Source: Blastococcus tunisiensis (GTDB lineage: Bacteria > Actinomycetota > Actinomycetes > Mycobacteriales > Geodermatophilaceae). From it: DNA of 64,000 nt. The notes beneath the pieces are model-generated. The model worked only from the letters and a program-made list of their open reading frames with translations. It was not told the DNA's origin and ran no database searches. Numbering within the stretch: position 1 is the stretch's first letter; each line of letters opens with the position of its first letter. Of the stretch, positions 17,288 through 26,541 are shown one piece after another. The stretch is taken from the NCBI RefSeq assembly GCF_900112815.1, contig NZ_FOND01000018.1, positions 1 through 64,000 on the forward strand, given 5' to 3'. The position numbers and the translations under genes are program-made.

Positions 17288-19951
17288 ATGAGGCGGACGA
17301 ACGGCGGCCGACGGCGCGGGGTGCCGTTGTGGCGGTACCTGGCCGCCCTGGTGCTGCTGCCGCTGATCGGCGTCGTCGTCCTCGCCACCGCCGCCGCCCA
17401 GGCACGGGCCACCGAGGCAGCCAGCGCGGAGCGCGCCGAGGAGGCGGTCCGGATCCTCGCCCTGCTCGACGCCGCCCGGAGCGGCGCGGAGCAGGAGATG
17501 GTCCCCATCCTCTCGCTCCGCGTCATCGAGGACCCGGCGATCGCCAGCGCGCTCGGCCTGCCCGAGTTCCTCCTCCTCGCGCAGCGCCAGGCGGCACAGG
17601 ACGAGGCCGAGCGGGCGCGGGCCCTCACCGACCGTGCGCTGAGCCAGATCCCGCCGGGGTCGATCGGCGGGCCGGCCGCCGAGCGGGCAGAGGCCGATCT
17701 GACGGCGCTCCGCGCGGAGGGCGACGCCGGCGCCCTGGACATCGAGGCCCTGTACCTGCGATTCCTCACCGTCTCGACCGACCTGATGACCGCGCAGAAG
17801 GCCACGGCGGCCGCCGCCACGGCCGAGGGCGTCCCCGGGCCCACCCTGCGAGCCATCCGCGACGTGCAGACGATCGCCCAGCTCACCCAGTCCGCGAGCC
17901 GCCAGATGCCCCTCTTCCTGGGCTCGTTGCTCGTCGGCGGCGGGGGCAACCTGGTCGGCTCGACGACCGCCTGGCAGACCGCCTGGCTCGACTACACCGA
18001 CGCGCAGCGCCAGATGGACGACCTCTCCTCGGAGTCGCTCCAGGAGGCGTGGCGGGAGGTGCGTAGCTCCGACCTCGTCACCCGGGTGGACGGGGTGTTG
18101 TCCAGCGGTGTGGACGGAGGTGGTGCGACCCGGCTCGCGCTCCCGGAGATCGCCTCCCTGCTCTTCCAGAGCCAGGAGCGCAGCACCATGCTCGCCGAGC
18201 TCGTCGCCACGGCCGTGGACGAGGCGCAGACGCTGGTCTCCGCCGACCGCGAGCGGGCCAACGACCGCCTGCAGTCCGTCCTCGTCCTGGGCGCCGGCCT
18301 GCTCGCCGCGTCGGTGCTCGGGGCGCTCCTGCTCGGCCGCAGCGTCGCCCGGGCGCTGCGCCTCCTGGCCGGCCAGGCCACCCAGATCAGCCAGGGCTCG
18401 CTGGTCGAGGTCGAGGTCGCCGGCCCGCGCGAGGTGCGCACCGTGTCGGCGGCGCTCGGGTCCGCCGTGGCCGGGCTGCGCCGCATCCAGGACCAGGCCC
18501 AGGCGGTGGCCCGCGGCGACCTGGACAACGCCCTGCTCGACCAGCCGCTCCCCGGTCCGCTGGGCGAGGTCGTGCACGCGTCGGTGCGGGAGATCGTGCA
18601 CTCGGTCCGGCAGCGCGAGGAGCTCCAGTTCGCCCTCGCGCACCAGGCCACCCACGACCCGCTGACCGAGCTGCCCAACCGGGCGCAGGCGGTCACCCTC
18701 GTGACGTCCGCGCTGCACCGGGGCCGTCGTTCCGGGGAGATGACCGGCCTGCTGTTCGTCGACCTGGACGGGTTCAAGGCGGTCAACGACGCGCACGGGC
18801 ACGCGGCCGGCGACGAGGTGCTGCGCGAGGTGGCCCGCCGGTTGCGCGCCGCCGTGCGGCCCGGGGACGTGGTCTGCCGGCTCGGCGGCGACGAATTCGT
18901 CGTGCTGGTGGAGCCGGTGCACAGCGAGCACGACCTGCTCGACCTCGCCGACCGGCTGATCGGGTCGGTCAGCGAGCCCATCACCGTCGCCCGCACCCCT
19001 GTGCGCATCGGCGCGAGCATCGGGGTGGCGGTCAGCCGCGACGGCAGCACCGACGCCGACGTGCTGTTCGCCGAGGCCGACACCGCGGCGTACCGCGCCA
19101 AGGCCCACGGCCGGGGCCGGGCGGAGATCTTCGACGAGACCTTGCGGCTGCAGCTCACCGAACGCGCGGAGCTGGAGGCGGCGATCGCCCACGGCCTGGC
19201 GCACGGCGAGATGCAGCTGCACTACCAGCCGGTCATCGACGTGGCCTCCGACCGCCTCACCGGCTACGAGGCCCTGGTGCGGTGGCAGCGGCCGGGCCAC
19301 GGGATGGTCCCGCCGGACCGGTTCATCCCGGTGGCCGAGGGCTCCCGCCTCATCGGTGACGTGGACCGCTGGGTGCTGCACGAGGCCACCCGGCAGCTCG
19401 CGCAGTGGCGCACGGAGTGCCCGGCCCGACCGGGGGAGCCCGGGCCGACGGTCGCGGTCAACATCTCCGGACGGCACCTCGCCGACCGGCGCGTGGTGGG
19501 TGACGTCGCCGACGCGCTGGCCGCGTCCGGGCTGCCGGCCCGGCTGCTCGTCCTGGAGGTCACCGAGACGGTGCTGGTCGACGACCCGGTCGCCTTCGAC
19601 CACCTCTCCGAGCTCCGCGCGATGGGCGTCAGCATCGCCATCGACGACTTCGGGACCGGCTACACCTCGATCGGCCAGCTGCGGGACATGCCCGTGGACA
19701 CGCTCAAGATCGACCGGAGCTTCGTCGGGTCCGCCGAGCCGGCGCACCGCGAGCTCGTGGCGCTGATGATCCGGGCGGCGCACACCTTCGGCCTGACCGT
19801 CGTCGCCGAGGGGGTCGAGGAGCCCGAGCAGCTGGAGCGGCTCCGGTCGCAGGCCTGCGACCAGGCCCAGGGATACCTGCTCCACCGCCCGATGCCCGCG
19901 GCCGAGGCCGGGGCGCTGCTCGGCCGCACCGAGGCGGTCGGCCCGGTGTAA
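17288..19951 (+). CDS. Membrane GGDEF-EAL protein (cyclic di-GMP synthase/phosphodiesterase)
   Basis: 887 residues. A membrane segment (~15-38), a ~290-residue outer helical sensor region, a second membrane segment (~330-352), a HAMP-like linker (~353-405), then GGDEF (~465-625) and EAL (~640-885). The GGDEF site is intact (RLGGDEFVVLV) and has an RxxD inhibitory site (RPGD) five residues upstream. The EAL part keeps YEALVRW, NISGRHL, LEVTET, IDDFGTGYTS, KIDRSFV and VAEGVEE, so both activities look possible. The ATG at 17288 is preferred; a GTG at 17279 is an alternative. The outer sensor region suggests it reads an extracytoplasmic signal. A GC-rich hairpin follows the stop. Confidence 0.9.
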   Translation: MRRTNGGRRRGVPLWRYLAALVLLPLIGVVVLATAAAQARATEAASAERAEEAVRILALLDAARSGAEQEMVPILSLRVIEDPAIASALGLPEFLLLAQRQAAQDEAERARALTDRALSQIPPGSIGGPAAERAEADLTALRAEGDAGALDIEALYLRFLTVSTDLMTAQKATAAAATAEGVPGPTLRAIRDVQTIAQLTQSASRQMPLFLGSLLVGGGGNLVGSTTAWQTAWLDYTDAQRQMDDLSSESLQEAWREVRSSDLVTRVDGVLSSGVDGGGATRLALPEIASLLFQSQERSTMLAELVATAVDEAQTLVSADRERANDRLQSVLVLGAGLLAASVLGALLLGRSVARALRLLAGQATQISQGSLVEVEVAGPREVRTVSAALGSAVAGLRRIQDQAQAVARGDLDNALLDQPLPGPLGEVVHASVREIVHSVRQREELQFALAHQATHDPLTELPNRAQAVTLVTSALHRGRRSGEMTGLLFVDLDGFKAVNDAHGHAAGDEVLREVARRLRAAVRPGDVVCRLGGDEFVVLVEPVHSEHDLLDLADRLIGSVSEPITVARTPVRIGASIGVAVSRDGSTDADVLFAEADTAAYRAKAHGRGRAEIFDETLRLQLTERAELEAAIAHGLAHGEMQLHYQPVIDVASDRLTGYEALVRWQRPGHGMVPPDRFIPVAEGSRLIGDVDRWVLHEATRQLAQWRTECPARPGEPGPTVAVNISGRHLADRRVVGDVADALAASGLPARLLVLEVTETVLVDDPVAFDHLSELRAMGVSIAIDDFGTGYTSIGQLRDMPVDTLKIDRSFVGSAEPAHRELVALMIRAAHTFGLTVVAEGVEEPEQLERLRSQACDQAQGYLLHRPMPAAEAGALLGRTEAVGPV

Positions 19952-19971
19952 CCGGGGGGCGAACGCCCCGG
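19952..19971 (+). terminator. Hairpin after the GGDEF-EAL gene
   Basis: CCGGGGGGCG and CGCCCCGG pair around AA, starting three bases after the stop codon. No U tract follows. Confidence 0.5.
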
Positions 19972-20093
19972 CCGACGGCCCGGGCGCCGGTCGGCGGCGC
20001 GCCCGACGCGACCGGATGTGCCACGATCCGCACGGTGAACGGGTTCCCGAGGTCGTGGTCAGCGCTCCGCACCGTCCCGGCGGGCGGGCGGGG

Positions 20094-22103
20094 ATGAGCG
20101 ATCCGGGAGCCCGGCCGGCCGGCACCGAGCCCGCGGCCGGCGGCCGGGTGAAGCCGCGGGTGCTCTACGGGTCGGTCGCCGGCGTCCTCGTCGTGGCGTT
20201 CTGGGCGATGCTCAGCCCGACGTCGGCGGCGGAGACCATCGGCTCGCTGGTGGGCTGGACGTCGGAGTGGTTCGGCTGGTTCTACATCGCGTTCGCGACC
20301 GCCGTCCTCGTCTTCGTCCTGGGCATCGCCTTCTCCCGGTACGGGCGGGTCAAGCTCGGCCCGGAGCACTCCACCCCGCGGTTCGGCACCTTCGCGTGGG
20401 CGGCCATGCTCTTCGCTGCCGGCATCGGCACCGACCTCATGTTCTTCGCCGTCGCCGAGCCGGTGACCCAGTACCTCGCCCCTCCGGTCGGCGAGGGCGA
20501 GACGGTGCAGGCCGCCCGCGAGGCCACCGTGTGGACGCTGTTCCACTACGGCATCAGCGGCTGGGGGATGTACGCGCTGATGGGGATGGCGCTGGCCTGC
20601 TTCGCCTACCGGATGAACATGCCCCTGGCCGTGCGGTCGGTGCTCTACCCGGTGTTCGGCCGGCGGGTGCACGGTGCGCTGGGCGACGGCGTCGACATCG
20701 CGGCCGTCCTCGGCACCATCTTCGGCGTCGCCACCTCGCTGGGCATCGGCGTCGTCCAGCTGAACTACGGGCTGGCCGTGCTCTTCGGCATCCCCGAGGG
20801 CCGGGCCGCGCAGATCGGGCTGATCGCGCTGGCCGTGCTCGTGGCCACGGTCTCCGCGGTCAGCGGGGTCGACCGGGGGATCAAGCGGCTCTCCCAGCTC
20901 AACGTCCTCCTGGCGCTGGGGCTGGCGGGCTTCGTGCTCGTCACCGGGAACACCGCGTTCCTGCTCAACGGGCTGGTGCTCAACGTCGGCGACTTCGTGA
21001 GCAGCTTCCCCGAGCTGACGATGCAGACCTTCGCCTTCGACCCGCCGGAGGGGTGGCTCAGCAGCTGGACGCTGTTCTTCTGGGCCTGGTGGATCGCCTG
21101 GGCATCGTTCGTCGGGCTGTTCCTGGCCCGGATCTCCCGCGGCCGGACGATCCGCCAGTTCGTCGTCGGCACGCTGCTCATCCCGTTCAGCTACATCCTG
21201 ATGTGGGTGTCGATCTTCGGGAACAGCGCCATCGACCGGATCCGGCAGGGGGACGCGGCCTTCGGGGAGACGGCCATGAACACCCCCGAGCGCGGCTTCT
21301 ACACGCTGCTGATGGACTACCCGGCCTTCCCCGTCGTCGCCTCGATCGCCACCTTCGTCGGGCTGCTCTTCTACGTGACGTCCGCCGACTCGGGGGCGCT
21401 GGTCATGGCCAACCTGTCCTCGCGGCTCCGGCGACCGCAGGACGACGCGGACGCCCGGGTCCGGATCCTGTGGGCCGTGGCCACCGGCGTCCTCACCGCG
21501 GCGATGCTCCTGGTCGGTGGCGTGCCGGCGCTGCAGAGCGCGACGATCATCATGGGACTGCCGTTCGGGTTCGTCATGGTGCTGGTCATGGTCGGGCTCT
21601 ACCGCGCGCTGCGCAGCGAGGCCGACCACGCCGGCAGCCGGCACCGGGTGGGCGCCTCACGCCGGCCGGCGGCCCGCCGCCGGGCCCGGCTGCGACGGCG
21701 CCGGGAACCGTTGCCCACCGGCCGGGAGAGGGCCGACGAGTACCTGCACGAGACCGCCCGGCCGGCGCTGAAGGAGGTGGCGGCCGAGCTGCGGGCGCGG
21801 GGGCTGTCCTCCGAGGCGCGGTGGGTCGTCGACGACCTCGGCGGTGCCTACGTCGAGCTCACGGCGGAGGCCGACGGGGACGCGCCGTTCCGCTACCGCA
21901 TCCAGACCCGGGAGCCGGCCCGGCGCGGGCCCGGCACCCACGCGCCGGTGGACGCGGGCGACGCCCGGCTGGACGTGCACGTGCAGCCCGGCAGCCGGGA
22001 CGCCGCCGGCTACGACGTCATGAACTACACGCACGCCCAGCTGATCGACGACGTCCTGGAGGCCTACGAGCGGCACGTCGGGATCCGGACCGGGCGCGGC
22101 TGA
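20094..22103 (+). CDS. BCCT-family betaine/choline transporter
   Basis: 669 residues with about twelve membrane segments between 20 and 500. The BCCT signature region (ISGWGMYALMGMALACFAYRMNMPLAVRSVLYP) and the tryptophan-rich stretch (WTLFFWAWWIAWASFVGLFLARISRGRTIRQF) are clear. The C-terminal ~150 residues are soluble and mixed-charge, as in BetT-type carriers where the tail regulates activity in response to osmotic strength. It imports choline or glycine betaine with sodium or protons. The ATG at 20094 follows GGCGGGG. Together with the OpuAC-like lipoprotein at 28355 it points to osmoprotection, although that gene has no ABC partners here. Confidence 0.9.
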   Translation: MSDPGARPAGTEPAAGGRVKPRVLYGSVAGVLVVAFWAMLSPTSAAETIGSLVGWTSEWFGWFYIAFATAVLVFVLGIAFSRYGRVKLGPEHSTPRFGTFAWAAMLFAAGIGTDLMFFAVAEPVTQYLAPPVGEGETVQAAREATVWTLFHYGISGWGMYALMGMALACFAYRMNMPLAVRSVLYPVFGRRVHGALGDGVDIAAVLGTIFGVATSLGIGVVQLNYGLAVLFGIPEGRAAQIGLIALAVLVATVSAVSGVDRGIKRLSQLNVLLALGLAGFVLVTGNTAFLLNGLVLNVGDFVSSFPELTMQTFAFDPPEGWLSSWTLFFWAWWIAWASFVGLFLARISRGRTIRQFVVGTLLIPFSYILMWVSIFGNSAIDRIRQGDAAFGETAMNTPERGFYTLLMDYPAFPVVASIATFVGLLFYVTSADSGALVMANLSSRLRRPQDDADARVRILWAVATGVLTAAMLLVGGVPALQSATIIMGLPFGFVMVLVMVGLYRALRSEADHAGSRHRVGASRRPAARRRARLRRRREPLPTGRERADEYLHETARPALKEVAAELRARGLSSEARWVVDDLGGAYVELTAEADGDAPFRYRIQTREPARRGPGTHAPVDAGDARLDVHVQPGSRDAAGYDVMNYTHAQLIDDVLEAYERHVGIRTGRG

Positions 22104-22124
22104 GCGACCGGGCGGGACCGGCGG

Positions 22125-22973
22125 TCAGCCGTCCAGGAACCCCTCGATCACCGGTGCCAGCTCGTGCGCCTCGGTGATGAGGGCGATGTGCCCGCCGTCG
22201 TACACGTGCAGCTGCGCGTCCGGGATGAGCCGGGCCATGATCCGCGCGTTGACCACCGGGATGATCGGGTCGTCGTCCCCGGCCACGACCAGCGTGGGCT
22301 GCCGGATCAGGCGGAGGAAGGGCAGGCTGCTCCACCCGGTGCTGGCGGCCAGCTGGTAGTAGTAGCCGCGCCGCGGGCCCAGCCGGGACGCCGAGTGCAG
22401 CGCCCGTGCGGCCCGGTCGGGATCGGCGCGCATCGTGCCGCCGTAGATCTCCCCGGCGATGCTCCGGGCGTACCCGGGGTCGCGGTGCCGGCGGGGGGTG
22501 AGCATCCTCGCCAGCACCCGGGGGTGGGCGGGAACCATCAGGGAGCCGGTCCCGGTGGCGGCCAGGACCAGCCGGCGGACCCGTCTGCGGTGCTGGACGG
22601 CGACGTGCTGCGCCAGGCCGCCGCCCCAGGACAGCCCCAGGACGTCGACCGGGTCGTCGAAGCCCAGCCGGCCGAGCATGCCGGTCACCACGGGGCCGAA
22701 CGTCGGCAGGTTGTAGGGGACGACCGGTCGGGGCGAGCCGCCCACGCCCGGCACGTCGAAGCGGATCACGCTGCGCTTGCGGTCGAGGGCGTCGACGAAA
22801 GGCTGCAGCACCTCGAGGCTGGCGCCGATGCCGTTCATCAGCAGCAGGGCCGGGACGGACGGATCCGTCCCGTGCCGTACCGAGACCCGCAGGGTGCGCC
22901 GGCCCACGGTCACCGTGCGGACGACGTCCGCGCGCCCGGGGGCGGGCGGCTCCGGGCTACTTGTCGAAGACAT
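22125..22973 (-). CDS. Alpha/beta hydrolase, PHA depolymerase-type (PhaZ-like)
   Basis: 282 residues, an alpha/beta-hydrolase with nucleophile elbow GLSWGGG (Ser near 115), an acid in GDDDPIIP and His in DGGHIAL. The sequence style (LLLMNGIGASLEVLQPFVDAL, IRFDVPGVGGSPRP, PTLVVAGDDDPIIP) is that of intracellular poly(3-hydroxyalkanoate) depolymerases. Its start overlaps the 3' end of phaC by 17 bases, so the two are co-translated and the polymer is the likely substrate. It would mobilise stored PHA to hydroxy acids. Confidence 0.82.
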   Translation of the reverse strand: MSSTSSPEPPAPGRADVVRTVTVGRRTLRVSVRHGTDPSVPALLLMNGIGASLEVLQPFVDALDRKRSVIRFDVPGVGGSPRPVVPYNLPTFGPVVTGMLGRLGFDDPVDVLGLSWGGGLAQHVAVQHRRRVRRLVLAATGTGSLMVPAHPRVLARMLTPRRHRDPGYARSIAGEIYGGTMRADPDRAARALHSASRLGPRRGYYYQLAASTGWSSLPFLRLIRQPTLVVAGDDDPIIPVVNARIMARLIPDAQLHVYDGGHIALITEAHELAPVIEGFLDG

Positions 22974-24708
22974 AGGTACCGGGTGCGTCGGCCAGCTCCT
23001 CGAGGTCCCCGGCCGCCGGTGGGGCGATCTCGTCGCCGGACCGCTCGCCCAGCCAGCTCATGAAGTCCGGCCACCAGGAGCCCTGCACCGTCTCGGCCCG
23101 CGCCAGCCACTCCTGCGGGTCGGCGGGGGTGTCCGAGGCGACCTGGAAGGTGGACTTCGGGTTCCCCGGCGGGTTCACCAGCGAGGCGATGTGCCCGCTG
23201 GTGGACAGGATGAACCGGTTGTCGCCGCCGAGGAGCTGGGTCGACCGGTAGCAGGCCTGCCAGGGGCAGAGGTGGTCGGCGATCCCGGCGGTGATGTAGG
23301 AGTCGACGGGAACCGTCGAGAGGTCCACCGGCGTGCCCAGCATCGTCGCCTTGCCCGGCTCGGTGAGCGCGTTGCCGACGGCGATGTCGATGAAGTCCCG
23401 GTGCAGGGCGGCGGTCATCCGGGTCGTGTCGGCGTTCCAGAACAGGATGTCGAAGTTCGGCGGCGGCTTGCCCTGCAGGTAGTTGTTGACCCAGTAGTTC
23501 CAGATCAGGTCGTTGGGGCGCAGCCAGGCGAAGACCTCGGCCAGCTGGGCGCCGTCGAGGTACCCCTTCCGCCGCGACTTCTCCGTCGAGGCGTTGACCG
23601 CCTCCTCGTCCATGAGCGCGGAGATGGTGCCGGCACGCGACCAGTCGAGCACGGTGACCGCGTAGCTCGCCGCGGCCACCCGGTCCTGCTGCCCGATGGC
23701 CGCCAGGTGGGCCAGCACCATCGCGGTGATGATCCCGCCGGAGCAGAAGGCCTGCAGGGCCACCCGCTCGCTGCCCGAGGCCCGCTCGACGGCGTCCATC
23801 GCATCGATGATCGCCTGCCCGTAGGTGTCCAGGCCCCACTCGGCGTGCCGCTCGTCGGGATTGCGCCACGACATCATGAACACCTGCTGGCCGCTGTTCA
23901 CGTAGTGCTCGACGATGCTGCGGCCCGGCGCGAGATCGGCGATGTAGTACTTGTTGATCGTCGGCGGGACCATGAGCAGCGGCACCTCGCGGACGGTCTC
24001 CGTCGTCGGGGTGTACCGGATGAGCTCGAAGACCGGCGTCCGGAACACCACCGTCCCCGGGGTCGACGCGAGGTCCTCGCCCACGGTGAACGCGTCCGGC
24101 TCCACCATCGACGGCACGCGCGGCGGGTTGGCCAGGTCGCGGACCATGCGGCCGACCCCCTTCAGCGCGCTGATGCCGCCCGTGTCGATGGCCGCCTTGA
24201 GCGACAGGGGGTTGACCACCGGGACGTTGCTGGGGGCCAGCGCGTCGACCAGGTTGGTCGCGGTGAACCGGATCCGCTCGTCGTCCTGCCAGTCCAGGCC
24301 GGCGTCCTCGATCAGCTCCCAGGCGGCCCGGGCAGCGGCGAGGTGGGTCTGCATCGCCCGGCGCAGCAGCGGGTTCCCGGTCCAGGCGGGGTCGGCGAAC
24401 CGCTTGTCCTTCTTGCCGGGCGCCAGCTCCGAACGGCCCAGGGTGATCAGGCCGAGCTCCCGGGCCAGCTCGCCGCCGCGGCGGGCGAGCGTGCCGGGCT
24501 GCCGGGCCAGGCTGGTGCCGAACCGCAGTGCGGTCCCGGCCGGCGGTACGAGGCGGCGCAGCGGGCCGCGGGCGGCGTCGACGAGCACCATGTCCAGGCC
24601 GGTGGCCCCCTCGACGGCCTCCTCCGGGGGGTCGGCCGGGCGCTCGGGTGCCGCCTTCGGCGGGCTCTTCTTCTCGGGTGCTGCCGGATCGGTCGCGGGC
24701 TGGGCCAT
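22957..24708 (-). CDS. phaC: Class I polyhydroxyalkanoate synthase
   Basis: 583 residues from an ATG at 24708, typical of class I enzymes. The lipase-like box has Cys in AFCSGG (C322; the usual first Gly is Ala), followed by the catalytic Asp in GIADHLCPW and His in STSGHIASLVNPPGN. The N-terminal ~50 residues are disordered and Pro/Glu/Lys-rich. The enzyme polymerises hydroxyacyl-CoA into storage granules. No phasin, phaA or phaB is nearby; the hydrolase gene that overlaps its end is the only partner. The frame is open to 24801 but those residues are poorly conserved in type and lack a ribosome-binding site. Confidence 0.93.
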   Translation of the reverse strand: MAQPATDPAAPEKKSPPKAAPERPADPPEEAVEGATGLDMVLVDAARGPLRRLVPPAGTALRFGTSLARQPGTLARRGGELARELGLITLGRSELAPGKKDKRFADPAWTGNPLLRRAMQTHLAAARAAWELIEDAGLDWQDDERIRFTATNLVDALAPSNVPVVNPLSLKAAIDTGGISALKGVGRMVRDLANPPRVPSMVEPDAFTVGEDLASTPGTVVFRTPVFELIRYTPTTETVREVPLLMVPPTINKYYIADLAPGRSIVEHYVNSGQQVFMMSWRNPDERHAEWGLDTYGQAIIDAMDAVERASGSERVALQAFCSGGIITAMVLAHLAAIGQQDRVAAASYAVTVLDWSRAGTISALMDEEAVNASTEKSRRKGYLDGAQLAEVFAWLRPNDLIWNYWVNNYLQGKPPPNFDILFWNADTTRMTAALHRDFIDIAVGNALTEPGKATMLGTPVDLSTVPVDSYITAGIADHLCPWQACYRSTQLLGGDNRFILSTSGHIASLVNPPGNPKSTFQVASDTPADPQEWLARAETVQGSWWPDFMSWLGERSGDEIAPPAAGDLEELADAPGTYVFDK

Positions 24709-24838
24709 CGACGAGTTCTCCTTCGAGCGCTGCGCTGCGCCGGGCGCGCTCGGGGACGGCAGGCGCGCCGTTCCCCCCAGCGCAGGTGTGACGCCCTTCA
24801 CTGAACCACAGCACCCCGAACCCGGCAGACCGGGTGGC

Positions 24839-25942
24839 TCAGGCCGTCTCGGGCACCAGATCGGTGCGCGGCGCGGTGTTGGGGGCGCGCCGCCACGAGT
24901 GGTTCCGCCGCCAGAAGACGTACGTGCCCAGGCCGACCGGGATGGGCAGCACGAAGGTGAGCGCCCGGTAGATCAGCACGGCCGCCGCGACGTCCGCCCG
25001 GGCCCCGTCGGCCGCGGCGAGCCCGGTGATCAGCGCCAGCTCGATGACCCCGAGGCCGCCGGGGGTGAACGGGATCGCCGTCAGCAGCCGGGCGAAGGCG
25101 AAGACGGCGAGCGCCTCGGCGAGCGACACCTCCTCGGCGCCCACCCCGACGGAACGCAGGGCCAGCACGAGGACCAGGAACAGCGAGAGATGGCTGACCA
25201 GCGTGGCCAGGGTGATCACGTGCCACCGGGCGCGCAGCAGCAGCACGGTCCGCGCCCGGAACTTGGTGGTGGCCCGGTCCCATCCGCTCACCGGACCCCG
25301 GCCGAGCACCCGCCGCAGCGCCGTCGCGGCCCCGGCGGCGCCGGTGCCGATCCGGGCCGCCGCGGCCTCGCTGCGCAGCAGCAGACCGAGGACGACGACG
25401 ACCGCGACGAGCGCCGCGACCCCCAGCAGCCCGGCGACCAGCCGGCCGGTGGTCGGTGGTGCGGTGAACGCGAGCAGCACCAGGGCGACCACCGGCAGCC
25501 CCAGCTTGGCGAAGTTGTTCCACAGCCCCGAGACCAGCAGGGAGACCGAGGTGCGGGACCGGGAGAACCCCCACGAGGAGTTCATGGCGTAGGTGAGCCC
25601 GAGCGCGATCGCGGCCCCGCCCACCACCGTGTTGGACACCGCGGTCGCCGTCTCGGTGGCGACGGTGGCCTGCCGGAACGTCAGTCCGGGCGTCGTCGTC
25701 ATGACCAGGAACTGGTAGGTGGCGAGGTTCCACACCGCCGCTCCCAGCAGGAGGGTCACCTCCGCCCACGTCATCGCGCGGATCGACGTCCAGACGGCCG
25801 AGACGCTGGTGAACTGCGGGAGGAACCAGGCGAAGACGGCGACGACGAGCGCGAGCGAGAGCAGCGGTCCCAGCCATCGCCGCCAGCCGGCGCGGCGGGC
25901 ACGGGGGACGTCGGCCTCGGGAGGCGACCCCACGGCGGTCAT
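24839..25942 (-). CDS. LPG-synthase/UPF0104-type flippase-like membrane protein
   Basis: 367 residues with about eight membrane segments. The family landmarks are the GLTYAMN segment, the FARLLTAIPFTPGGLGVIELAL motif and the YRALTFVLPIPVGLGTYVFWR tail found in lysylphosphatidylglycerol synthetase transmembrane (AglD/UPF0104) proteins. These flip or export charged lipids or glycolipids; the substrate is unknown. Its ATG shares one base with the stop of the upstream lipoprotein gene (TGATG). Being third in a coupled operon behind a PAP2-like/kinase fusion, it probably acts on the same lipid. Confidence 0.82.
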   Translation of the reverse strand: MTAVGSPPEADVPRARRAGWRRWLGPLLSLALVVAVFAWFLPQFTSVSAVWTSIRAMTWAEVTLLLGAAVWNLATYQFLVMTTTPGLTFRQATVATETATAVSNTVVGGAAIALGLTYAMNSSWGFSRSRTSVSLLVSGLWNNFAKLGLPVVALVLLAFTAPPTTGRLVAGLLGVAALVAVVVVLGLLLRSEAAAARIGTGAAGAATALRRVLGRGPVSGWDRATTKFRARTVLLLRARWHVITLATLVSHLSLFLVLVLALRSVGVGAEEVSLAEALAVFAFARLLTAIPFTPGGLGVIELALITGLAAADGARADVAAAVLIYRALTFVLPIPVGLGTYVFWRRNHSWRRAPNTAPRTDLVPETA

Positions 25943-26541
25943 CAGTCGCCCCCTCCGGTGGCGGGTGGGTCCAGGTCGAGCCGGCCACCGCTCTTCTCGT
26001 GCACCAGCGCCTGCAGCTCCGCGCGGGGGACGGCGCCCAGGCCCTGGGTGGCGACCGCCAGTGGTTCGCCGCGGTTCTCGCCGGACAGGGTGAAGACGAC
26101 GGTGACGCACCCGCCCTCGAACAGGTAGTAGCGGCGCCCCACGTACTGCGGGCTGACCTGGGTGACGCGTTCCAGCCGGCGCATCCCGTCCCGGTCGCTG
26201 GGGATCTCCGTCGCCCCCTCGGTGTCGCAGGACTCGGTCAGCCGCACCTCGATGGCCCGCATGCCGTCGCGGTCGGAGTCCAGCCAGAAGCGGGCCGAGC
26301 CGCGGTCGACGTCCACGTCGGAGAGGTGCCAGCCCAGCGGCATCCCCTCCAGGCAGGGGACCCAGGACGCGCTGGGCACCGCCTGCGCCATGAGGACCAC
26401 GCCGTTGGACGGCGTCCCGTCGTCGCCCTCCGCGCAGGCCACGAGCCTGCTGCCGAACGGGTCCGCGCCGGCGCAGCCCGAGAGCATGAACAGGCCGAGG
26501 ACGGCCGGCAGCACCGGCCGCCACGGGCGGGCGCGGCTCAC
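25942..26541 (-). CDS. Lipoprotein coupled to the pseudo-PAP2/kinase gene
   Basis: 199 residues. Basic n-region, hydrophobic PVLPAVLGLFML and lipobox LSGC give a lipoprotein signal of about 20 residues. The mature domain has six Cys, two SDRDGMR motifs 35 residues apart (an internal duplication) and a C-terminal beta-rich part. I do not recognise the family. Starts and stops are nested on both sides: its GTG overlaps the TGA of the kinase gene (GTGA) and its TGA overlaps the flippase ATG, so the three products are probably made in fixed ratio. Confidence 0.75.
   Translation of the reverse strand: MSRARPWRPVLPAVLGLFMLSGCAGADPFGSRLVACAEGDDGTPSNGVVLMAQAVPSASWVPCLEGMPLGWHLSDVDVDRGSARFWLDSDRDGMRAIEVRLTESCDTEGATEIPSDRDGMRRLERVTQVSPQYVGRRYYLFEGGCVTVVFTLSGENRGEPLAVATQGLGAVPRAELQALVHEKSGGRLDLDPPATGGGD

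Noticed and set aside
17246-20125. 959-codon open frame opposite the GGDEF-EAL gene
   Set aside because: Residue composition is typical of an anti-sense frame (His, Asp, Gly, Arg, Val rich) and no motif is present.
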